From Acanthornis magna (Eukaryota > Chordata > Aves > Passeriformes > Acanthizidae), in contig JAWUZG010000032.1 of the NCBI GenBank assembly GCA_036785705.1, forward strand, positions 16,673,501-16,737,500: a stretch of 64,000 bases of DNA, given 5' to 3'. This document shows, piece by piece, positions 24,701-36,700 of this stretch (within the stretch, counting starts at the first letter, position 1; every line of letters starts with the position of its first letter). The position numbers and the translations under genes were made by a program. The notes beneath the pieces were generated by a model. The model was not told the origin of the DNA. It saw nothing but the letters and a program-made list of their open reading frames with translations, and ran no database searches.

Positions 24701-27700
24701 TTAAAGAGCCTGGGAGGGTAATTCCAGAAGCTGTTGGTGTTGAACCAAGTGCAGGACAGAGGAGTCTCTGATCCCCTTCCACATCCAAAATGCAAACTGC
24801 TGTTCAGTGCCCCAGCGCTTTGGCTGGGATGGTGGTGGCAGCAGCTCTTTGGCTGTTCCCTTGTGTAGGCGAAGCCTTTGCTGCCCCCAGAGCCAGCTGC
24901 ACGCCAGCCACTTGGGGGGCAGGAGGGCTCAAAAAAAGGAGGAAAGGTTTTGCTGGTTCTCAATTTTAGAAAAGATGGCACACTCAGAGAAGCAGTTGTC
25001 TGAATATACACAAAACAAGTCAGAAATAGATTAAAGGAAAACAGGCTAACAAAGCAACTTGATGAATAATATGTTCCTGAGATAGTTTCTCCTAAATGAG
25101 ATTGCTTAGCCATGCTGTACTTCTCACAGACTCATGGGCAGCTGTACCACAAGAAGCCAATACAACAATCTCCTAACAGAGGCCAGCAGTGTTATCAGCG
25201 ACTCCTCTCTCAAACCCAGAGCTTTATCTGTACTACGAAGTATCCTAGAAAGATGCTTAGTCTGAGTTCAATAATTTCTAGGAGGGGCGAGTTGTCTGCT
25301 TCCATCAGTGAGTTCTGCTCATGAATTATCCCTCAGGTATTTTAAAAGGTAGCCCCTGCTTCTGCTTTAGGTTTAACTCAGCCCCTGAAAGACCTGTGAG
25401 TGTACATTAGGGAAGGTTTATGCCTGTCCAAGGCAGAGGAGCAACATTAGCAGGCCACTGGCAAAGCAAACACTTGTGAGCAGGTTTGGCTGTGCTCAGA
25501 GTGGTGCTTTCTCCCTGCAGTGGCAGTGGGAAGGACAAGTGGCATGGTGGAGAGCCCATGGAAGTGGCTCAGCTCTGCAGAAGGGATTCTTGGAGGGAAG
25601 GTGCCCACTCACCCAGCACAGGCTACACAAACTGCGCATCAGCTCCACACGGAGCCCGAGGGGGTGAGGCAAATGGCCACGGCATCACACCCCACCCCGT
25701 GAGGTGTCAGGTGACAGGGCTGCCTCTGGGGCTGCTCGGTGCCGCTGATGGCATCACTGGCACCTACAGACACCTGGCTGGGCCAAGCGCTGCCCCTTCC
25801 CCTGCCCGGCCCAGCCGTGGCGATGTGGCCGACAGGGCCGGGCCAGCCGCGGCCTCCCGAGGGCTCTGCTTACCTGCCCTGCTTGTGCACCTCGCCGTGC
25901 GCTTCCCGCCTCTGCCGCTGCGGCCTGCTGCATGGAAACAACGGGAAAAGGGACAGCTGAGACAGGTGGGCACGTCAGGAGGGAAGCAGAGGATCCCTGC
26001 AGCATTACCTTCTGTCACCTGTGAGAAATGGTGCTTACCTTTTTTTTTTTTACCCTTTCACCAAAGGCCTGTGTCAGGCTGAGCATGCAGGAGGGTGGGG
26101 AGGGTGGGGATGCTTGGGCCCACAGCAGGGACAGGGCTAAAGGAGGGGAATGATGATTTTTTTAGGGTGGGATGCCCCCGTTTTTGACTGTCTGGCAAAG
26201 TACCCAGGCAGGCAGCTGACCTCCCACCTGCCCAGCTTTGGCTGGCAACACCAGCGGCTTTGGAGACAGGACAAGCTGCCACGGGGCCTCTGCCGGCAGG
26301 GGCACAGCCATTACACCCACGGACCAGCGTCAGACAGGTATGCTCATGTGAAGAAAATATTTTCAAATTATTTGAAGGGGGGGTTGAAAAAAGAAAAAAA
26401 AAAAAAACTGTGAAAATTGTTTCTGACTTCATACCATCTCCCAGTTGGCTGTCAAGAAAGGTCATCTGAGGTCTTTGGCCAGTATTTTATTTAATCAGTA
26501 AGGGACAGACTATTGCTTTTGGAAATGTAAGTGCTAGCTTGAGCAACAGTAACATTTTAAACATTCAATAGTTCTAAGTCATCGTTAACTAAAAGTAAAA
26601 AAAATTGCTTCTCTCTCTAATAAACACTAACTCTAATCAACTCTACTAATAAGGCTTTTTGCCCATTGGCATACATTTCAAATCACCCTGTAAAGATTTA
26701 CAGTGGCAAAATTAATTTTGCAGTAATGGTTGTCACCACCTGAGCACCATCATCCCTTTGGTGTGCAGTGGAGGAACCCCAGGCCTTGCAGGACAGTTCC
26801 TTTCTGGGCTGGGAACACTCCAAAAGCCAGTAGTATTGGAGGAAAATTCATCTTGCTGCTGCCACAGAGAAGCAGACAGCCAGGCCAGGGGTGGGCACGT
26901 GGGGCTGTGGCATTGACTCACCCTGCAGTGAAGCATTGGATGAGTAGGACTGCTTTTTTCCAGAATCTGCTCTGTGCTTCCCAGCGGAAGGCTGGAAATA
27001 AGCTCACAGGCAGATCACTGTTTGGGGGAGTCTTTGGGCCATGCAGCACCATTGCCATTACAAGAAGCAGCTTCTTTGGCACTGCTTGGACCTGGGCATT
27101 GCACAGCAAAACACTTGCAAATGTGAAATGCACTTTCTGGAGTCTTCTGCCTTGTTATATACCCTTGCTGATACATCTCACTGCTGCCTGCTTCTCATCT
27201 GCTGGCTGTCAGGAAGTAATTTCTCGTGTTTTGGGGATAAGCAGATTCTGGCAACAAGCTGACCGATTTATATGACTTTAAAGTGCCCTAGTAAACTCCT
27301 GGCTGTTCAGGAATAATGCTGGTATTCAAACAACAATGAAGCAGGCCATGTTCTTGAAATTTCTAATTTTCATTTTCTTTGTAGAGTTTATCTAATGCTT
27401 CATGGTGGCTCCGGCCCTATTCTGCCTGTCGAGGGAGACTTCAAGGCATGGCCTTCGTAGCCAAATCATCCCCATCCTCTGCACTCAGCAACCCTAGGTG
27501 CTTCCTTTTATTTCCTCCAGGTGTTTCTCCATCTCCTCTAAAATGAACTTTATTTCCTTGTCATAAGCAAGCATAAAATGTCCCCCATGCTCCCTCCACT
27601 GCAGGGTACTGTGTTCATTTGATCTTTGGTTTGGGTGCTTTGCTTCTTTTTGCCAATCATGTTCCCCTTGTCACAGCTCTGTGGCAGCAAAACATTTTTA

Positions 27701-30700
27701 CCATTTACCCAATTACTGCAATTTGAAGCCCCATTTCTTCCTACTCAATAAATAGCTTTTCTGCTCTAGTTCCTGGGGAGTCCTCTGCTGGCTCAGTGAT
27801 CAATGGCAGCTCCATCATGGGACCCCATTACCCTGCCTGTCTGGGCTATGAATCGATGGAAAGCTGCTGTGGCATGTCTGCTGTCCCTGGGTGTTTGCGG
27901 TTGACAGCTGCACCCAGGAGATTCAGCCCAGACATTGCTCACAGATTGCTCAGCACAACTGGCTGTGAGTGTCACTCCTGCCTTCACTGGGGTCACAGGC
28001 TGTCTTTAAAACTCAGCAATCATTCCTGAGGTACAATATACTGAATAATGAACAATCTTTCCTCGTCCCCACCGCCAATGTCAATATTTATCTCCTAGCA
28101 GTTACAATGCCAAAAGGCATTTCATGTCTCATGAAGCTCACAGAGATGCTTTGTGAAAAAGCAGCAACTGGAGCACAGTGGCATTTATTCACAGTGCTCC
28201 CTGTGCATTGCTAGAGTAGCTCTTGGGCCCTTGATGGCACCTGGGGTGATGCAAGTTCTTCAAAGTCATTGTCATTGCCCCAAGTCTACCCACTACTTCA
28301 AGGGATCTTGAGATGCCTCTGCCTCAAAAGTCTGAGGCTGGGAGGCAATGAGGTGGCTGAAGCTTAGGATGGCTAGGGAAGAAAATCAGCCAACCCAGAT
28401 TTTGATCACTACTGCTACAGACATAAGGCAAAAAGCAGTTACTCTTTTTGTATTTTAAAGCATGATATTTCCTATGGGTCTTATAGTCAATCCAACACAG
28501 AAAAAAGGGTTGCAGGGTTAGGGTTAACAGTGTCTAATTTTTATAAGAAACAGTTCAATCATGACATCTGAAGGTCCTAGCAGGCATTTCCAAATGCCCA
28601 GCTCCACAGGATGTGTGCCAGAGGAATGTCCAGTCCACACTCACAGTGTGCACCAGAAACCCCACAGTATTCTTCATCTTTGAAATAAGAGCTTTTGGAA
28701 CAACCAAAACAAATGTGAAAGACGTCATTACCCAAAGTGACATTTTGGTTTGTAATTACTTCTGCAACATACATTTCCCACCTATAAATTGTACTCTATT
28801 TTCTCTATGGAAGACGATGCACCAGTAGTAGACAGGGACCTATTTTACACTCTTAGTAGGATAATCTAATTATGACTTGAGAACATTTCTTCCTTGAGGA
28901 GTTAAATCAAGATACAGTTTCAGTTCTTCTGGGAAAAGCAAGAGCCAATATATTTTTCTCAAGAGAATATGAAAATTGCTGAAGTATTGCAGCCAGATTC
29001 ACACAGTCTTTCCCAGGTCCAAGGGGTGACATCCTTGAGGAGCAGTGGTGGTGAGTTTGGCAGACTGGGCTAATGCTAATATTATTATTACCAGATTTCA
29101 TTAAATTCTGGGACAGTCTGCTCTCTCCGTCCCCTTTGGTGTTCTTAGGTCTGCATGGAAGACAGCAGATCAGATCAGAGATGTCAAAATAGATCCTGAT
29201 TTAGGAAATATTGCTGATATATGGCTGCAGCAAAACCTTTGTCATTTTGTTTATTTGTGTCATCAGCCATATTTTAGCAGGGGGATGTAACTGCAACTCA
29301 CCCCAAACCTCCTACCCTGAGCAGAGGTGCCTGCCACCCCAGGAAGCCAGGCAGCAGCAGTTGGGGCTGAGACACCCAGGGAGCTCTTTGCCTTTCTGTT
29401 TATCTCATGCTTGAGAGATGCCTCCACCCCTTCTCTGGTGCAGGGACTGTGGAATCCTCATCACCACCCTCTAAGACCACCACGTGCTTAATTTTGTCAG
29501 ATATGAGCTCTGCTGCTCATGCTGTGCTGCCGATCCACAGCCTCCCTTACCATTGATGCAAGGCAACGGGGGATGTGGAACTCGCTGAGCCACTTTTCAG
29601 CAGGACTTCTAACTGGAAAGAAAGTGATGAAAGCCCCTCATCCCTGCCAGCCATGCCATGGTGCTCAGCTCTGGGTTCCCCATCCCTGGGTGAGCAGGGG
29701 AGGACAGTTTGTGCTGTGCCTCCCACCCTGCACCTGCTCTGCTGCACAGACCTCAGGCTGTGGTGGGCAGGGGAATGCCAGCACCCTCACTCTCTCTGGT
29801 CTTCCCATCAAATTACATCTGGACAAGGCAGGAGAGGGCAGCACAGGCAGCACAAGTCCCTGCAGGGAATGAAGTCTTAGCAGGATGGACATGAGACTGG
29901 CAAAGGTACTGTAGAGATCTGTGAGAAGTATAAAAGTCTTATTAAATACCTATTAAATGTCTACATATTTGACTAGGCTTTGCTTGTCCCTCTGTTTTAT
30001 GACCAGTTAGTTACAGGCGTTCATACCACACCAGCATCCTGTTAAAGGCTGAAACCAGGGGAATGCTGGGTTAGGGAATAGGAGACAGGCAAAAGGAACT
30101 GGAGATTGTATGCACAAACATACAGAAGGTGCTGCAGGGAAAAAGTAGGGCAGAGACAAAGGGAGCTGAGATCTGCAACAGAGCCTGTGCATTGGGTGAG
30201 ACTGAGGAGAAAAGGGGCTGGATAGGCAGAGGTGAGGAGGGAAGGGAAACACTGGGTAATGCTGGAAGGGAAGGTATCAGAAGGAGCAGAGAACAGAGGA
30301 GACATCAGAATCAAACAGTGCCTCATCATTTTGTCGGATGACTCCTGGGGCAGAGAGAGCCTGGACAGTGGTGTCCCATCACCGCAGAGTGGTGCTGGAC
30401 AGAGATAATACCCAGCTGCTGCAGACAAAAGAGCCTTGCTGGGCTAAAGAATTTCCGAGCCTGCGTCCCAAAGGAAGGAGAGAGGGTTTGGAGCAGTGAG
30501 TTCACAGAAAGCTCCTCCATAATATGCCTTTGATTTGAAAATTAATTAGTAAGACCTTCTCAAGCAGGAGGTAGTGGTGGGTAGGTGGTGCAGCAGGTCC
30601 AGGTGAAGACTGAGAAGTAGTCCAGAGCCCAGAGAAGAGCTTTGCAGGGGGAGGAAAAGTGAGGTAGCAAAATGGGAAGAAAACCAACCCAGCACCTGAG

Positions 30701-33700
30701 GGAGGAAAGAGCAAACTTGAAATGGGAGGAAGCTGTTCTCACCTGGTGAAATGTGCTTCACCATACATGATCCACTGTGTGACACATTTATTCCCAGGGA
30801 AAATGTAGGATAGAAACCCACTAATTTGTACTCAATTTGTACTCAAATTGAGACACTTGAAAAGCTGTGAGCTGTAAAGAAGACTCTAAGAACTGAGGAA
30901 AATTTATCACGAAATGTAATTTTTGCATTTGTCAAGCCCTTGTTTGTAATTATGTTGGGCCACATGTCCTTATGATTAGTATGGTTAAAGATGGTGAAGA
31001 AAGGTGATGCATTGCTATTATACGTTGTTAAATTTATGAAAAGGGGAAAATAGCACTATTCTTGATGTTCAAAGCACAAAGTCTGAGAAAGAGTGGGATT
31101 CAGACCTCTTCTACCATTTCTTTTTTTGAGTAATACAGAAAACTCAATGAGAACTCCATTTTAACCCATTATTGCTTGAATACAGGTCAGTCTCAGAATC
31201 CAAAATACACGGAGGCAGGAGACATATATACACCCTTTAAAAGCTGCACTTCTTTTATTCTTTGCTTGGACATAAACACTAACAAAAGAAAAAAAATGAA
31301 ACATACGTACACATACTGATTATTCACAGAAAAGTTGTGCCCCCTGAGGTCTTGACACTGTACCTGATATTGCAAAAATGGAAGTGCCACTACGTTGCAG
31401 GAATTGCATTCACCGCACGGGTGTTTGTTGAGTTTTATATTATATGTTGTAAGGAAGAGTTGGAGAAAGCAGGAGGTCCATCCTGCCAGCTGAGGAGGAC
31501 GCAGGCATGGTGCCAAGGCTCAGCCAAGTGAAAAAGAGAAACAGATGAAGGGAAGGGGAGAACTAATGGGGCAATGCAGAACGTGCTGAAAGGTTTCACG
31601 TCTGACCCAGCCTCAGAAGAAAGGTTGATTTGTAAGCAGACAACAGCACAGTACAGATCAGGGAAGGGCATTTTAAGGAGTATTTAGATAGCTGGAGGTA
31701 TTTAAGTCAAGAGAGGCTGATGGCACTTCCCCAGGAGTGCTGGGAGTAACAGCTCCTACAGACTCTGACCCAAAGCCATCACCTCCAAGGACTTGTCAGA
31801 GATGGGTGATGCCCCTGGGACAGTGTGAGGGTGAGCACAATACCTGGTTTTAAGGAGGGTACAAAAGAAGGAAGTTAGAGTTTTGAGACCTGAAAATAAA
31901 TTGCGACAAACTCAAGTGATCCATTGGTTTACCCCTCCCCCAGGGAATAATGAGATTATAAAGATCAGTCAATGTGAATCTTTGCAATAATTGATGTCAA
32001 ACCAGTCTAATGTCCTGTCTGCCAGTGTAACTGGCTGCCTTAGTGTAAGCAAGAGGAAAAGTAGATTTGAGTGAGGTTTTTAATATTTCATTAGTAAACA
32101 AGGGAAATAGGGTTGAGATGAAACTGTGACTTTGAACATGGTTGAAAGACCATGGTTAATGTAATGCTATTAATTTGCTGCTGAGAGACATTAAATAACA
32201 TTTCACAGATTTCATCCTGGAAATAGCTGGTCAATATTTTCAATAATAAGACAGATGACAGAACTATAAAACTCAGGTATGAGGGCATGCTTGAAAGAGA
32301 AACAGGCATTTGGGGATTTAGGATCAGAATTCAAAGCAGCCTCAACGTGTTGGAGAAAAGGTCTGATGTCGATACGATGAATTGCAATAAAAGATATTAA
32401 AAAGCATGGAATACAGAGAAATAACTGTATAAATGATGAATGGGGAATAACTAGATTTAAAAAAAAATAGAATTGCAATAGGATAGAACAGAAAAAACAG
32501 AATTGTAACAATTCTGCTGTTGGGGCAATATTAAGAAATATTCATATTGATGCCTGACCAGAGATAGAATTAAAGTAAATGGACTGAACAGTAGCAAGTC
32601 AACAGGATTTTACCCAGAAGAAAGCCAAGTAAGAAGCTGTTGAACCAGATTTGAATTGTCATTAGTGTCACAGGAGTGGAAGGTGACAGCTTTCCTCTTC
32701 TTTGGAACTCTAAAAAGCTACCGACTGTTCCACTGGACAAATTAGCTACAAATATAGTAAAACCCACCAAAGGTAAACACCAGATAAATATAATATGTAT
32801 TGAAGAAGAGTGAGAGGCAGTTTGACTTTTCTTAAAGGATATTATATACTTCAGGATTGTGGAATCATTAAGTTTGGAAAAGAACTTTAAAATCATCACC
32901 CTGAGACCACCACCATGTTCACCATTAAGCCATATCCTCAAATGCCATATCCACGTGTTTTTTGAACATTTCCAGAGATGGTGACTCCACCACTTCCCTG
33001 GGCAGCCTGTTTCAATGCTTTACAGCCCTTCCCATGAAAATATTTTTCCTAATATCTAATCTAAATCTCTCCTAGTGCAACTTGAGGCCATTTGATATGG
33101 ATGATATGATAGGATATGATAGGATCATATCCTATGATAGGGTCACTGTTGTTCAATAGCTTTATAAATTATTTTGATGAAAGAGTAAATACTGGAAACA
33201 ATATTTACTGAGGATATGTAACTGTTCAAGGTAGTTAAAATCAGAACTATGGGTGGAGAATTGCAGCAGAATCTCATGATGCCAAGTGACTTCAAAAAAA
33301 TCCAGTGCTAGCAAATTCAGAAAAGTGTACATTGATTTCTGCTTTGTATTTTTAATTTTTTTCCATTGTGCTTTCAGAAACAATGTTAAAATAGTGATGG
33401 CCTCCAAACCAGCTGTTACTGCTAAGGAAGGGGGTGTCAGTGTCATTGTAGTATTTCTTGGTAAGCATCAGCTTAATGATGCACAGTGCTCAAGAAGACT
33501 AACTGATGGTTTAGCATTATTGGGAATAGAGCAGCAAACCAGACAGAAGGCATTTCAATGCTGTTAGCAACACCAAGGCATGTCCACATCTCATCATCAT
33601 AGCCGATGTCCATAGCTGCATAAAATAGCAGAATAAGAGAAGAGATACTGGAGAAGGAGAAGCCTTCCAGGCAGCTCGAGAAGGGCTCTTAGAGAGGGAC

Positions 33701-36700
33701 AGGAGAAGTTGGCCAAGTGATACGGTACAAGCACATAAATTCAGGAGTGGCTTGGTGAAGGCGAAGAGGAATCTATCGCTCAACACTTTCCACAATACGT
33801 ACCAAGGAGAAGAAATTTGAAAGTACGTAAACACGGCATGTCATCACACTGTGAAATTCACTCTGACTGAAAGCTGCAACTGCATTCTCAAAAGTGAGTT
33901 TAGAAGGTGACTGAGCATTTTTTAGAAGAAAAACCATCACCATTTCAGATGTGAACTCAACCCTGGAATGAGAAAATCAATTTATGTGCACTCAGAAGGA
34001 AAGAAACTACCTTGCAGCATCTTTGGACTGGTTTGGGGTTGGGGTTTTTTTTCGGCTAGGCTGTACACAGCCTGTTGTGTGTCCTCACACCAGCTCATAA
34101 AACACGTTGCAGTGATGGTGATCCAGAAGACAACATGAAGCTGCTGATCCTGAGCAAGTTGCAATATTGCCTGGAGCTTCTACCATCAGGGGCCAAGTAA
34201 AGTTGCAGAGTACTTGGATGTAAAAACACAGCTACAGAAGTACCAGTAGAGACTGTGCTGCCATGAATGACCTGAATAAAGTTAGGAAGCTGGGTGAAGC
34301 ATAGACCCAAAGTAAGTTCCAGAAGGGATGAAAGGAGGCTGGTGATAATGATGAAAGTAGAAAATACAGTTTTCAAAACATCTTCACTTCCCATGAGAAG
34401 CAGAGAGGGGGCACTTTTGGCTGGTCCAAGAAAAGGTGTCATGCTCGATTTTACAGGCTTACTGTGCACTCCAGAGGTGTGATCTAAAGACAGCTTCCAT
34501 TAGTAAGATTTGTTCATGCAAATAAGTGCTATCAATATCAATTCTGAAGATATGAAAGAAAACTCTAAGACAAGAGAATAGCATAAGGACTGCTGGGAGG
34601 TAAAGGAAGAAATCGTGTTATGGATGAATTTAAAAGGCCACAGGAAGCATTAGGAGGGCAGGGAGATGGGAGCTGCCCTATGTGTAAGGGACACCCTCAG
34701 GGAAGGTACCAGGATAGCCACATGTGACTTGCAGACCACAGACTGCTCACGCACAGAGGTGCTGATAACAGACAAGCCCTTCCCAAATTCAAGAAAAGCA
34801 AGGGAAAGTAACTTTAGTTTTGAAAATGTTCATTGTGATGCATGGTGGCTCCTATTACTAAGAAAGAGTGTGACTAATTGTAATAACATCTGAAAACAGC
34901 ATAAAGAGAAAGGTCTTTGGCCGTGAGAGAGACACTGTGATAACAAGCCCAAGGCTTATTATAGAGGATCTCATTCAACTATGGTAAAAGGTATCTCTTA
35001 CAGACAGAACTGTGGACAGGGTGCTCTAAAGGAAAAGAAAATGGATTGCTATTTGGAGGCAAGAGTGAGCCAAAATTATTACAACATGGTCAGGGAATGG
35101 TAGGGACATGGCTAACAACATGAAGTGGGTCTCTTAGGTAAGATTAAATAAACACAGTCTATAGATCTTTTACAGAGAAATCTCTTCTGTTGAGAGCTGT
35201 TTGTCTGAAAGGTAGTTTTAATGCTGTCCAGGGGGGATTTTAGTGTAAAAAGAGATTCTTTTTCCCCTCAGCAGTTAGCTCTGACAGAACAACATGGCTC
35301 AGCTCCAGGACAGTTCTTTTCCTATCGCTCATCCTCTCTAGCAGATTCTGCAAGTCTAATTAGCAACACAGGCTTTTGGCCCTTTTGTTGGCACAACCAT
35401 GTTGTGACTTTCAGTGAGCCTTTGCATCATTCTAGTGACCCCCCCTGCAGCCTGGTGGCTTTCCAAGAGCCTGAGCAGTTGGGAAAACAGCAGACAGCTC
35501 TCTTGCCAGTGCTCCGGAACTCAGCTCCTTCCTGTAGGAGTTTTGGCACTCTGAATCTAACAGGCATAAAAAGCCTTGCAATCCCTGCAGGTTTTGCACA
35601 TGGCTGACTGCAAACTGTGAACAGGTCTGCAAGGTGAGAAATCTTTTATTTTTATATTGCTGCTCTTTGAAATGAAATTCCTTTGAGGTGATTTGTCCTG
35701 GAGATTTGCAAAAATAAGTAGTTGAGTCTTTGACGGGCACACAGACATTTTTACAGTGAATTACCATATTGGAGGGCTCTGTAGTAAGTCCCATGAAATA
35801 AAGCTATCTACTATGCTGCTTTCACTGTGACTGTCTGCATACTTTGACCTAGACTGATTTGTCATTTCCTTGTCACACTATGTCCCAAAGCCTCAGCAGC
35901 TTTATTTAAGGAATTATTTGGGACCTTTTTTTAAATTCCCGTCATGCAAATCCAGCCCTCATAAGACTGTGGCGCATGCATGAGCTCCCATGGGGAAAAC
36001 CTCGCCTCTCTGCTCACTCTTCTTCACTGCTCTTGTGTCTCATGCTGGAATGGCTGCCTTGGGGTACCTGCAGTGACAAAAATTATGACAGAGAAGGTGT
36101 CTGACCCTGCAGCTCCCCATATACTTCACTCACCGTATTTCTAGAATGTGAAGGCTGTGGATGTAAGCTCAGCTGGATCTGAGCAGGTGAAAAGACAATC
36201 CCTGGAGCTGAATACTGCAGTTTCAGTGGTAAGTTTTAATTTGAGAGCAGAGTTCAGAATAAGCAAGTCTCCTTGAATGAAATTAACACACCATCCAAAG
36301 GAACAGGCTAAAAGCCTATGTATTCCTTTGTCAGCTGCACCATGAGACTCAGGAGCAAAGCTGGACATGTCTGTCAGGGGCAGCAGGATGCTGGCAGCCC
36401 GCCAGTGTGGCAGGTCTCTACAGCAGGTGCCTCTGCCACATGCCAATGCTGGTGGCTGGCGCTGAGCCCTGGCAGTAGGGCAAGAGGATGATCTTGTGAT
36501 CCTGAAGGGATTCTGGGGGCTAGGGAGGGCATGGGTGCAAATCAAGCCATCCTGAGTATCCTCTGATGGTGTGGAGCCAGCATTTTCCACTTCAAATAGA
36601 TTTTCCCATCAATCTCCACTGAGGCCTGTGTCTTTCTTCAGAAGGTGAAGGCTGCAGTGAAGGGACCTGGTCCTAACCACAAGCCTTATGGAGCAAGAGA

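Noticed and set aside
24547..25113. A 188-codon minus-strand frame in GABRR1 intron 2, same strand as the gene.
   Set aside because: It does not resemble rho subunits, and exons 2 and 3 join in frame without it.
25486..26082. A 198-codon + strand open frame, the longest in the window.
   Set aside because: It runs antisense through GABRR1 exon 2 in CpG-rich DNA with few stops; low-complexity Pro/Ala/Gly composition and no domain.
26730..27275. A 181-codon + strand frame in GABRR1 intron 1.
   Set aside because: No domain, no splice sites of note, and overlapped by minus-strand frames of similar quality.
28515..28526. Telomere-like gggttagggtta.
   Set aside because: Two units only; not an interstitial telomeric array.
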